The notes beneath the pieces were generated by a model. That model was not told the DNA's origin. It made no database searches and was given only the letters and a program-made list of their open reading frames with translations. A stretch of 39,087 bases of DNA from contig JBPCKZ010000157.1 in NCBI GenBank assembly GCA_051003795.1, forward strand, positions 1 through 39,087. The letters run 5' to 3'. Position numbers and translations under genes: made by a program. This DNA comes from JALYXS01 sp051003795. Lineage in GTDB: Bacteria > Acidobacteriota > Terriglobia > Bryobacterales > Bryobacteraceae. This document shows, piece after piece, positions 24,920 to 32,308 of the stretch; within the stretch, counting starts at the first letter, position 1; the number at the start of each line of letters is the position of its first letter.

Positions 24920-26296
24920 CTACCGAAGCGATCGGGTTACCTGCATCCCGAACGCGCGAGCCTTCGCCAGGATCCGCCCGGAATCCAGGGTCAGGCATTT
25001 TTGATCGCGGACGACCAACTGGCCGTTCACCATCACATCGTTCACGTTCGATCCTTTCAGCGCGTAAACCAACTGCGAATAGACATCGTAGAGCGGAACG
25101 GCATTCGGGACATCCAGGCGAATCGAGATCAGATCCGCGCGCTTGCCCGCTTCGAGCGAACCGATCCGGCTTTCCATGCCGAGTGCCCTGGCGCCGCCGA
25201 TGGTGGCCAGTTCCACCGCCGTTCGCGCGGACAGCGCTCTGGGATCGCGGGTTACGAATTTTTGAAGTTTCGCCGCAAGGTCCATCTCTTCGAACAAATC
25301 GAAATCGTTATTGCTGCCGGCGGGTCCATCCGGGCCGAGGCCGACGTTCAACCCGGCGGCGAGCATCTTCACCACCGGCGCCGCGCCGCTCGCCAGCTTC
25401 ATGTTGCTCGATGGACAGTGCGCCACGCCCACGTTGCGGCTCTTTAGAATCGCGATGTCGCGGTCGTCCACCCAAACGGCATGAGCCACGAGGGTGCGTC
25501 CGTTGAAGAAGCCGAGCGAATCGAGCGCCTGCGTGGGGCTCATGTGCCGCTTCGCCGCGGTCTCGTCGTTTTCAAGCTTCGTTTCCGAGAGGTGCGTCAG
25601 AAGCGGCGCGTTGTAACGGTTCGCGAGCGCGCGCGCCGCTTTCAGCGTCTCGTCGGAATTGGTGTAGAGCGCGTGCGGCGCGACGGCGGGGACGATCAGC
25701 GGGTCGTTGCGGAAACGCGCGAGAAAACGCTCGGTGTACTTCAGCGCGTCGGCGGGCGTTTTCGCGTCGGGCACGGCGAAGCCGATGATCGTCTCGCCCA
25801 GGATGCCGCGCATTCCCGCTTCTTTCGCGGCTTCGGCGGCGATCTCTTCGAAGTAGTACATATCCGTGAACGTGGTGGTTCCGGATAGCAGCATCTCCAG
25901 GCACGCCAGCCTGGTTCCCCAGCGAACGAACTCCGGCGAGACGTTTTTGGCTTCGGCGGGAAAGATAAATTTTTGTAGCCAGTCTTGGAGATTGAGATCG
26001 TCGGCGATGCCGCGCAGCAGCGACATGGCGGCGTGGGTGTGCGTGTTGACGAGGCCAGGGGCGAGGAGGGCGTTGGGGCGGTCGATGCGCCGCTTCGGTT
26101 GGAAGCGGACGTCGATCTCGGATTTGGTCCCGACCGCCGCGATGTTATTGCCGCGAACGGCCACGGCGCCGTTTTGGATGAGGCGGCGTTGCGCGTCCAT
26201 GGTGACGACGTAGCGAGCGCTGAGAATGTAGTCGACCGGCTCGGCGCAGAGAAGTGCGGGGAGAAGGAGGGCTAGGACACTACAGAAACGACGCAT
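24920..26296 (-). CDS. Amidohydrolase of the MTA/SAH deaminase type with a signal peptide
   Basis: A 458-residue amidohydrolase-superfamily protein closest in motif to 5'-methylthioadenosine/S-adenosylhomocysteine deaminase (MtaD) and the ATZ/TRZ group, which deaminate adenine nucleosides or triazines. Metal ligands are His86 and His88 in VNTHTHAAM, the His of VAPHALYT, that of AHAVW, and the Asp of LGPDGPAGSNND; HLSET carries a substrate-binding residue. Unlike the cytosolic family norm, the protein starts MRRFCSVLALLLPALLCAEP, a Sec-like signal, suggesting periplasmic action. The start ATG 26296 overlaps the cdd end by 17 bp. Longer forms starting further upstream run inside cdd. In a nucleoside operon, deamination of adenosine-type compounds to inosine-type products for PunA is a sensible role, but is inferred. 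Confidence 0.82.
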   Translation of the reverse strand: MRRFCSVLALLLPALLCAEPVDYILSARYVVTMDAQRRLIQNGAVAVRGNNIAAVGTKSEIDVRFQPKRRIDRPNALLAPGLVNTHTHAAMSLLRGIADDLNLQDWLQKFIFPAEAKNVSPEFVRWGTRLACLEMLLSGTTTFTDMYYFEEIAAEAAKEAGMRGILGETIIGFAVPDAKTPADALKYTERFLARFRNDPLIVPAVAPHALYTNSDETLKAARALANRYNAPLLTHLSETKLENDETAAKRHMSPTQALDSLGFFNGRTLVAHAVWVDDRDIAILKSRNVGVAHCPSSNMKLASGAAPVVKMLAAGLNVGLGPDGPAGSNNDFDLFEEMDLAAKLQKFVTRDPRALSARTAVELATIGGARALGMESRIGSLEAGKRADLISIRLDVPNAVPLYDVYSQLVYALKGSNVNDVMVNGQLVVRDQKCLTLDSGRILAKARAFGMQVTRSLR

Positions 26297-26663
26297 CGAA
26301 TGGCCTCGGGAATAGCTCTCCCAGCCGCAGTATTTCCGTCTTGCCGCGCAGGTTGGCGAGCACCAGCTCCACGTCGCCGCAAAATTCCCATAGGATCTGT
26401 CGGCACGCGCCGCACGGAGGCGTGAGCGTATCGGTATCGGCTGCCACCGCCACGCTCGCAAACCGGCGCGCGCCTTCCGAAATCGCTTTGAAAACGGCAA
26501 CCCGCTCTGCGCAGATGGTCAGGCCGTAGGTCGCGTTCTCCACATTGCAGCCGGTGAACACCCGGCCGGCGTCATCGAGCAGCGCCGCCCCCACGCGGAA
26601 TTTCGAGAAAGGCGCGTGCGCGTTTTCGCGCGCGGCAATCGCGGCGTCAATCAATTTGCGCAT
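26280..26663 (-). CDS. cdd: Cytidine deaminase
   Basis: Converts cytidine and deoxycytidine to uridine and deoxyuridine, releasing ammonia. The 127-residue length is that of the small homotetrameric type. Zinc and catalytic residues are visible in GCNVENATYGLTICAER (the CAE of the zinc site with its catalytic Glu) and PCGACRQ (two zinc-binding Cys). FSKFRVGAALL near residue 19 is the usual substrate-binding strand. The start overlaps the punA end by 17 bp and the end overlaps the deaminase start, so translation is probably coupled on both sides. It supplies (deoxy)uridine to the pyrimidine phosphorylase encoded upstream. Confidence 0.95.
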   Translation of the reverse strand: MRKLIDAAIAARENAHAPFSKFRVGAALLDDAGRVFTGCNVENATYGLTICAERVAVFKAISEGARRFASVAVAADTDTLTPPCGACRQILWEFCGDVELVLANLRGKTEILRLGELFPRPFDASFL

Positions 26664-27465
26664 CTAATTGTGGCAGCACCGTCTTCAACAATTGAACCAG
26701 CGTGCCCCGCGCGCTTTCGGCGGTTTCCAGTACTTCCTGGTGGCTCAACTTCCCGCCCGACAACCCCGCGGCCGGATTCGTCACGCACGAAATGCCGAGC
26801 ACCCGCATTCCCATGTGATTCGCCGCGATTACTTCGAGCACCGTCGACATCCCAACCAAGTCCGCGCCGATGGTCCGCAGATAGCGAATCTCGGCTGGCG
26901 TCTCGTAGCTAGGCCCGGGCACCGCCGCATACACGCCCTCGCGCAACCCGATCCCCGTCGCGGCTCCCGCGCCCTTGGCAATTTCCCGGTAAAGCTTCGA
27001 GTACGCCTCGGTCATGTCGGGGAAGCGCGGACCCATCGCATCGTCGTTCGGCCCGGTTAGCGGATTCACGCCCTGCAAATTAATGTGGTCCGAAATCAGC
27101 ACGAGTCCGCCGCGTCCGAGATCCTCGCGAATACCGCCGGCGGCGTTAGTTATGACGAGCGATTTGACTCCGAACGCCCCCATCACGCGCACGCCGAACA
27201 CAACTTGCGCAGCGCTGTAGCCTTCGTACAAATGCACCCTGCCCGCCATTACGGCGACATCCAACTGGCCGATTTTTCCGATTACCAGCTTGCCCGCATG
27301 ACCGATCGCGGTCGAGTGCGGCCATCCGGGAATCTCGGCAAACGGGATAACGACGCGGTGCTTCAGCTCGTCCGCGAACGCGCCGAGGCCGCTGCCGAGA
27401 ACCACGCCCACGCGAGGTCGAAGCTCCGTTTGCGAATCGAGGAAAAATTTCGCGTCCTGAATCAC
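26647..27465 (-). CDS. punA: Purine nucleoside phosphorylase, trimeric type
   Basis: Splits inosine, guanosine and their deoxy forms with phosphate into base and (deoxy)ribose 1-phosphate. Residues in order: VVLGSGLG (phosphate loop), GRVHLYEGYSAAQ, TNAAGGI, PGPSYETPAEIR with the purine-binding Glu, VGMSTVLEV, and CVTNPAAGLSG with the Asn that marks 6-oxopurine specificity. The start is placed at GTG 27465, which overlaps the nupC stop as GTGA and gives 272 residues, the family norm. Longer frames run into nupC and have no family match. In the STVLE segment, Leu replaces the Pro usual in STVPE, a mild oddity next to the active site. It forms one operon with nupC and cdd. Confidence 0.92.
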   Translation of the reverse strand: MIQDAKFFLDSQTELRPRVGVVLGSGLGAFADELKHRVVIPFAEIPGWPHSTAIGHAGKLVIGKIGQLDVAVMAGRVHLYEGYSAAQVVFGVRVMGAFGVKSLVITNAAGGIREDLGRGGLVLISDHINLQGVNPLTGPNDDAMGPRFPDMTEAYSKLYREIAKGAGAATGIGLREGVYAAVPGPSYETPAEIRYLRTIGADLVGMSTVLEVIAANHMGMRVLGISCVTNPAAGLSGGKLSHQEVLETAESARGTLVQLLKTVLPQLDAQID

Positions 27466-28718
27466 AACAACATTCCCGCGATGCACGCCGACATGAAGTT
27501 TGCCATCGATCCCGCCGCCACCGCTCTCAACCCGAGGCGCGCCAGGTCCGGCTTCCGGCCCGGCGCGAGCGCCCCTATTCCGCCGATTTGGATCGCAATG
27601 GAACTGAAATTCGCGAACCCGCACAAGGCGTATGTCGCGATGGTAAACGAGTGCGGATCGAGTTGCGCCTTGATCTTGCCGAGATCGAGAAACGCGACAA
27701 ACTCATTCAGCACCAGGCGCGTTCCCAACAGATTCCCGATCGAAGCGCAATCCTTCCAAGCCACCCCGAGCAGCCAGGCGAGCGGCGCGAAGACGACGCC
27801 CAGAATTCCCTGGAGCGAGCCGGGCAGCCAGCCGAGAAATGGCACCGTGTGGACCCATCCCAGAATCCCGTTGACCATCGCGATCAATGCCAGAAACGCT
27901 ATCAGCATCGCGCCGATGTTCAGCGCCAGGTGCAGACCGTCGCCGGCCCCCTGCGCGGCGGCGTCTATTACATTGACGGCGGTTTTTTCGAGATGAATAT
28001 CCACGCGGCCGGCGGTCGCCGGCTTATCCACTTCCGGCATGATGATTTTGGCGAGCATAATCGTGGCGGGAGCCGTCATGATCACGGCGGTCAAGAGGTG
28101 CTCGATGTGCACGCCCGCGATTTTGACATACGCCACCATTACCGCGCCCGACACGTGAGCCATGCCGCTGACCATGATGGTAAACAGCTCCGATTGCGTC
28201 AACCCCGCGATGAATGGACGAATGGTGAGCGGCGCCTCGGTCTGCCCCATGAAGATGCTGGCCGCCACGTTGAGCGATTCCGCGCCGCTCGCACCCATGA
28301 TTTTCTGCATTGCGATCGCCATCCCCTTCACCACGATCTGCATCACGCCGAGATAGTAGAGAATAGCGAAAAAAGAAGCGATGAAAATGACGATGGGAAG
28401 CACTTGAAACGCGAAAAAAACGCCGCTGCCCGCCGCCGTGCTTCGAAGGAAATCCGCGAACGGACCGTTCTGCGTGCCGAGCGGGCCGAATACGAAAACG
28501 CTCCCCGCCTCGGAGTAATTGAGCATCGCGTTGACGCCCGCGCCGATGGTTTGGAAGAGCTTGCCGAAGCTTGTCCGGAGAACCAGGATGGCGAAAGCCA
28601 ACTGAAGGCCCAGGCCCCAAAAAATAATCCGTGGTTTGATGGCGCGCTTCTGCGAAGAGAGCAGGAACGCGACGCCGAGAATGAAGAGCAGACCGAGCAG
28701 ACCGGTAAATCGGCCCAT
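27462..28718 (-). CDS. nupC: Concentrative nucleoside transporter (NupC/CNT family)
   Basis: A 418-residue inner-membrane symporter that takes up nucleosides with H+ or Na+. The N-terminal helices (FTGLLGLLFILGVAFLLSS, IFWGLGLQLAFAILVL) lead to the CNT core: GSGVFFAFQVLPIVIFIASF, SLNVAASIFMGQTEAPLTI (the hairpin holding the nucleoside), MAHVSGAVMVAYV, and near the end NEFVAFLDL and LCGFANFSSIAIQIGG, both strongly conserved in the family. It lies 19 bp after deoA, and its stop overlaps the punA start. It provides the substrates used by the other enzymes of the operon. Confidence 0.94.
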   Translation of the reverse strand: MGRFTGLLGLLFILGVAFLLSSQKRAIKPRIIFWGLGLQLAFAILVLRTSFGKLFQTIGAGVNAMLNYSEAGSVFVFGPLGTQNGPFADFLRSTAAGSGVFFAFQVLPIVIFIASFFAILYYLGVMQIVVKGMAIAMQKIMGASGAESLNVAASIFMGQTEAPLTIRPFIAGLTQSELFTIMVSGMAHVSGAVMVAYVKIAGVHIEHLLTAVIMTAPATIMLAKIIMPEVDKPATAGRVDIHLEKTAVNVIDAAAQGAGDGLHLALNIGAMLIAFLALIAMVNGILGWVHTVPFLGWLPGSLQGILGVVFAPLAWLLGVAWKDCASIGNLLGTRLVLNEFVAFLDLGKIKAQLDPHSFTIATYALCGFANFSSIAIQIGGIGALAPGRKPDLARLGLRAVAAGSMANFMSACIAGMLL

Positions 28719-28737
28719 TGCTAGTGAAGCACCGCGA

Positions 28738-30042
28738 TTAGCCGACCACTTCTAGAATCAGCTCGCGCTCTTCGGGCTTCCGACCGGAGATACGGAAGGC
28801 GTCCTCCACCATTTCCGCCGCTTCTTCGAGGCCTTCCTCGCGAGTGTAATAGAGGCGGCACAGAACGGAGCCCGCGTCCACCTTTTCGCCCATCTTGACT
28901 TCGAGAATGACACCCACGGCGTGGTCGATGCCGTCTTCCTTCCGATCGCGTCCCGCCCCCATGATGGTCGAAGCGCGGCCGATATCCTCGGCGTCGATGG
29001 CGCTCACGAATCCCGCGCGCGGGCATGCGATCTCGCGCATCCCCGTGGCATTCGGCAGCAACTCGAATTTATCGAGAGCTTGCGGGTTGCCGCCCTGCGC
29101 CTGAACCACTTGCTTGAATTTCTTGTACGCCGAGCCGTCGATCAGCGTGGTCTCGGCTATCGTCCGGGCCTCTTCGAGCGAGGGCGTAATCCGGGCGACG
29201 AAAATCATGCGCGCGGCAAGCTCGATGCAGAGTTTCGTCAAGTCCGGCGGCCCGGCGTTCTGCAGCGTTTGCGAAACTTCCATCACTTCAAGCGCGTTCC
29301 CGACGGCGTAGCCGAGCGGCTGATTCATGTCGGTGATCAGGGCTTGCACCTTCTTGTCCATCCGCCGCCCAATGCCGACCATCATTTGCGCCAAACGCCG
29401 CGCGTCCACTTGCTTCTTCATGAAAGCGCCGGTGCCTACCTTCACGTCGAGCACCAACGCGTCGATCCCCTCGGCCATCTTTTTCGACATGATGGAAGAA
29501 GCGATCAGCGGAACCGATTCCACCGTGCCGGTGACGTCGCGCAGCGCGTATAGCTTCTTGTCCGCCGGGGCGATCTCGTCGGTCTGCCCCATGAAGCACA
29601 GCCCGTGAGCCGCCAGTTGCGCTTGAAATTCTTCGAGCGTGAGGTCGGTGCGAAAGCCGGGAATGGCTTCGAGCTTATCGAGCGTGCCGCCCGTATGTCC
29701 CAGCGCGCGCCCCGAAATCATCGGCACGATCACGCCCACCGCGGCGGCCATCGGCGCGACTATCAAGCTGGTTTTATCCCCCACGCCTCCGGTCGAGTGT
29801 TTGTCCACTTTCATGCCCGGAATGCCCGACAGGTCCATGGAGCCGCCGGAATTCATCATGCATTCGGTGAGCGAACTGGTTTCGCGATCCGTCATGCCGG
29901 AGTAAAACACTGCCATCAGAAACGCCGACATCTGGTAATCGGGTATCTCGTCGGCCGTGTACCCGTTTACGAGAAACGTAATCTCTTCCGGAGTGAGTTC
30001 CTCGCCTCCGCGCTTCTTGACAATCAGATCGACAGTTCGCAT
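28738..30042 (-). CDS. deoA: Pyrimidine-nucleoside/thymidine phosphorylase
   Basis: Cleaves thymidine, deoxyuridine or uridine with phosphate to the base and sugar 1-phosphate. The 434-residue protein shows the helical start (LTPEEITFLVNGYTADEIPDYQ), the phosphate site KHSTGGVGDKTSL, and the family signature SGRALGHTGGTLDKLE; SSIMSKKMAEG binds the base. The C-terminal alpha/beta domain is complete. Pyrimidine-nucleoside (Pdp) and thymidine-specific (DeoA) forms are hard to tell apart by eye. The start is ATG 30042, with AAGGTGG upstream. A longer frame reaches 30258 but is non-homologous. It is the first gene of the nucleoside operon, so its promoter should lie in 30043-30282; no convincing minus-strand promoter is visible there. 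Confidence 0.94.
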   Translation of the reverse strand: MRTVDLIVKKRGGEELTPEEITFLVNGYTADEIPDYQMSAFLMAVFYSGMTDRETSSLTECMMNSGGSMDLSGIPGMKVDKHSTGGVGDKTSLIVAPMAAAVGVIVPMISGRALGHTGGTLDKLEAIPGFRTDLTLEEFQAQLAAHGLCFMGQTDEIAPADKKLYALRDVTGTVESVPLIASSIMSKKMAEGIDALVLDVKVGTGAFMKKQVDARRLAQMMVGIGRRMDKKVQALITDMNQPLGYAVGNALEVMEVSQTLQNAGPPDLTKLCIELAARMIFVARITPSLEEARTIAETTLIDGSAYKKFKQVVQAQGGNPQALDKFELLPNATGMREIACPRAGFVSAIDAEDIGRASTIMGAGRDRKEDGIDHAVGVILEVKMGEKVDAGSVLCRLYYTREEGLEEAAEMVEDAFRISGRKPEERELILEVVG

Positions 30043-30108
30043 GAAATCGTCCCACCTTAGCATCTCAAGCAACTGAAAGTAAAGGAAAAGATATGAAACT
30101 GTAATACG

Positions 30109-30135
30109 GGCGCCGTGGTTTCGCATTGCGGCGCC
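30109..30135. repeat. Inverted repeat near the deoA side of the divergent gap
   Basis: GGCGCCG (30109-30115) and CGGCGCC (30129-30135) are perfect inverted arms around 13 bp. It lies about 67 bp upstream of the deoA start in the gap between two divergent transcription units. It could be an operator, but GGCGCC is itself palindromic, so chance is a real alternative. Confidence 0.35.
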
Positions 30136-30207
30136 GATCCGGTCGTGGTGGATCGGCCGGTAAGTTGGCAACGATTTCCGTCCGATCGAGTACAGGGTTT
30201 CGCGGGC

Positions 30208-30227
30208 AAACACGACATAACGTGTTT
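30208..30227. promoter_or_regulatory. Candidate operator of the desaturase-cfa unit
   Basis: AAACACG (30208-30214) and CGTGTTT (30221-30227) form a perfect 7-bp inverted repeat with a 6-bp AT-rich centre, ending 5 bp before the -35 box of the desaturase promoter. Position and symmetry fit a dimeric regulator such as a TetR-type fatty acid sensor. Which protein binds is unknown; no regulator gene is adjacent. Confidence 0.55.
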
Positions 30228-30232
30228 TAGGC

Positions 30233-30261
30233 TTGACAGTTCCCGTCGAAGCCCCCATAGT
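30233..30261 (+). promoter_or_regulatory. Sigma-70-type promoter of the desaturase gene
   Basis: A perfect -35 box TTGACA (30233-30238) is followed after 17 bp by CATAGT (30256-30261), four of six matches to TATAAT. Transcription would begin near 30268, leaving a short leader of about 15 nt before ATG 30283. This supports that start codon over the open frame that reaches back to 30115. Confidence 0.65.
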
Positions 30262-30282
30262 ATCGAATCATTCCGTACTACG

Positions 30283-31137
30283 ATGTCTGTTATGGCGATG
30301 GCGGCTAATGTCCCTCTGCTTCGTGCCAAAGTAACGAAGCTTCCAGTAGCAGGCTACGCGCTGATTCACCTTGCCTGCCTCGGAATCGTATCGACTGGCG
30401 TAACTTGGCGAGGCGTCTCCATCTGCATGGGTTCTTACTGGTTTCGCGTCTTTTGGATGGGCGCGGGATTCCACCGCTATTTTGCGCACCGGACGTTTAA
30501 GACTTCCCGGCCCATGCAATTCGTCTTTGCCGTGCTGGCGATGTCCGGCCTGCAGCGCGGCCCCCTTTGGTGGGCCCAGACGCATCGCTATCATCACCAA
30601 CACGCCGACCGCCCGGACGACTTGCACTCGCCTCGCTATCAAGGCTTCTGGTATTCCCATTGGGGCTGGTTTTTCGCGGAGGAGAATCGCCGGACGCACC
30701 TTTCGAAAATCGCCGACCTCGCCAGGTTTCCGGAGTTAGTGTGGCTGAACGGCGCGCCCGCCATCTCTCTGATTGCGATCGGTTACGCTCTCCTGCTTTT
30801 TGCCCTGTTTGGATGGGACGGACTATTGTGGGGCTTTTGCGTCAGCACGGTTTGCGTGTGGCATACCGTGCACTGGATACAATCGTTCAGCCACTCGCGC
30901 GGGGGGTACCGCCGCTTCGACACCGGCGATTCGAGCCGCAATCACTGGCTGCTTGGCGTGGTATCGCTCGGCGAGTATCATAATAACCATCACGCGTTTC
31001 CGTCGTCCGCGCGACAGGGATTTGCCTGGTGGGAAATCGATTGCATCTACCAGGCCCTCCGGATCATGAGTTGGTTCGGCTTGGTATGGGATGTGCGTTC
31101 GCTTCCCGATGCCGCCAACACCGGGCCCCATGCCTGA
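30283..31137 (+). CDS. Membrane fatty acid desaturase (delta-9 acyl type)
   Basis: A 284-residue integral membrane di-iron enzyme that puts a cis double bond into acyl chains, using O2. The three histidine boxes of the stearoyl-CoA desaturase class are complete: HRYFAH (64-69), HRYHH (101-105) and HNNHH (233-237). Hydrophobic pairs of helices surround them (PVAGYALIHLACLGIV; ISLIAIGYALLLFALFG). The bacterial substrate may be acyl-CoA or intact phospholipid. The start ATG 30283 follows directly after the promoter at 30233-30261, although no ribosome binding site is obvious; ATG at 30292 or 30298 remains possible. Its TGA lies inside the start of cfa, so the next gene, which modifies double bonds, is co-translated. 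Confidence 0.92.
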   Translation: MSVMAMAANVPLLRAKVTKLPVAGYALIHLACLGIVSTGVTWRGVSICMGSYWFRVFWMGAGFHRYFAHRTFKTSRPMQFVFAVLAMSGLQRGPLWWAQTHRYHHQHADRPDDLHSPRYQGFWYSHWGWFFAEENRRTHLSKIADLARFPELVWLNGAPAISLIAIGYALLLFALFGWDGLLWGFCVSTVCVWHTVHWIQSFSHSRGGYRRFDTGDSSRNHWLLGVVSLGEYHNNHHAFPSSARQGFAWWEIDCIYQALRIMSWFGLVWDVRSLPDAANTGPHA

Positions 31138-32308
31138 GGACCTCCAGGCCGGCGCGGCGCTCTTCGAATTCGGCGTCCGGCGTGGAATGCAGCGGGCATC
31201 CCAAAACCGCATCCTTCTGGAGCGGCTTCTCGAGCCTTCGGGTATTCGCATCGATGGCGACCGGCCGTTCGATATGCGGGTTCGCAATGAAGCGGTGTAT
31301 ACCGAGGCATTTCCACGCGGCCTGCTGGGAATGGCCGAGGCTTACGTCGATGGCTGGTGGGATACCGGCAGGCTCGATGAGTTGTCGTTCCGCATCTCAT
31401 CGCATCCATATCGGTTGCCGGGAGCGGACAAGCTTCGGGTGATTGCCGCGGCTATCGGCAATCGCCTGCTCAACCGCCAAACTCGCGAGCGCAGCCGCGG
31501 TATCGGGCGGCATTACAATCTCGGAAACGATCTTTTTGCCGCCATGCTCGACCGGCGCATGATCTATAGCTGCGCCTATTGGAAGGATGCCGGCACGCTC
31601 GACCAGGCCCAGGAAGCCAAGCTCGATCTGATTTGCCGGAAAATCGGCGCGCGCCCGGGAATGCGCGTTCTCGACATCGGCTGCGGATGGGGCGGTTTTG
31701 CAAAATTCGCGGCCGAACATTATGGCGCCGCGGTGACGGGGATCACCATTTGCGAAGAGCAGCTTGCCTTGGCCCGCGAGCTCTGCGCGGGGCTTCCCAT
31801 CACGCTGCTGCTGCAGGATTATCGCGATCTTACCGGGTCCTACGATGCGGTGGTCTCGGTTGGCATGTTCGAACACGTCGGCGTGAAGAACTATCGCCGC
31901 TACATGAACGTCGTGCGCCGCGTACTCAAGCCGGAGGGGATTTTTCTTTTGCACACGATCGGAGGGAACCGCTCGGTTCGCGCCGGCAACGCATGGATGA
32001 ACCGCTATATTTTCCCGAACGGCATGCTGCCATCGGCCAAACAGATCGCGAAGGCATGCGAGAACCTATTCACGATCGAGGATTGGCACAATTTCGGGCC
32101 CGATTACGACCGGACGGCACTGGCCTGGTTCGAAAAGTTCGACGCCAATTGGCCGCAATTGCAACCGAAATACGGCGATAAATTCTATCGCATGTGGAAA
32201 TGCTACTTGCAGTTTAACGCGGGAACGTTCCGGGCGCGTGTCAACCATCTCTGGCAAATCGTTTTGTCGCCAGCGGGCTCTACGCGCGCATATGATTCGG
32301 TGCGTTGA
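31130..32308 (+). CDS. cfa: Cyclopropane-fatty-acyl-phospholipid synthase
   Basis: Adds a methylene group from S-adenosylmethionine across cis double bonds of membrane phospholipids. The 392-residue product matches E. coli Cfa throughout: RVRNEAVYTEAF and AEAYVDGWWDTGRLDEL in the N-terminal lipid-binding domain, IGRHYNLGNDLF, the YSCAYWKDAGTLDQAQ segment, the SAM loop VLDIGCGWGG (about 180-189), LLLQDYRDL, VSVGMFEHVG, the catalytic-region YIFPNGMLPS, and EDWHNFGPDYD. ATG 31130 overlaps the desaturase stop and gives the expected length; earlier in-frame ATGs at 31091 and 31109 lie inside the desaturase gene. The 3' end overlaps the convergent kinase gene by 29 bp. In many bacteria Cfa is a stationary-phase or acid-stress enzyme. 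Confidence 0.95.
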   Translation: MPEDLQAGAALFEFGVRRGMQRASQNRILLERLLEPSGIRIDGDRPFDMRVRNEAVYTEAFPRGLLGMAEAYVDGWWDTGRLDELSFRISSHPYRLPGADKLRVIAAAIGNRLLNRQTRERSRGIGRHYNLGNDLFAAMLDRRMIYSCAYWKDAGTLDQAQEAKLDLICRKIGARPGMRVLDIGCGWGGFAKFAAEHYGAAVTGITICEEQLALARELCAGLPITLLLQDYRDLTGSYDAVVSVGMFEHVGVKNYRRYMNVVRRVLKPEGIFLLHTIGGNRSVRAGNAWMNRYIFPNGMLPSAKQIAKACENLFTIEDWHNFGPDYDRTALAWFEKFDANWPQLQPKYGDKFYRMWKCYLQFNAGTFRARVNHLWQIVLSPAGSTRAYDSVR

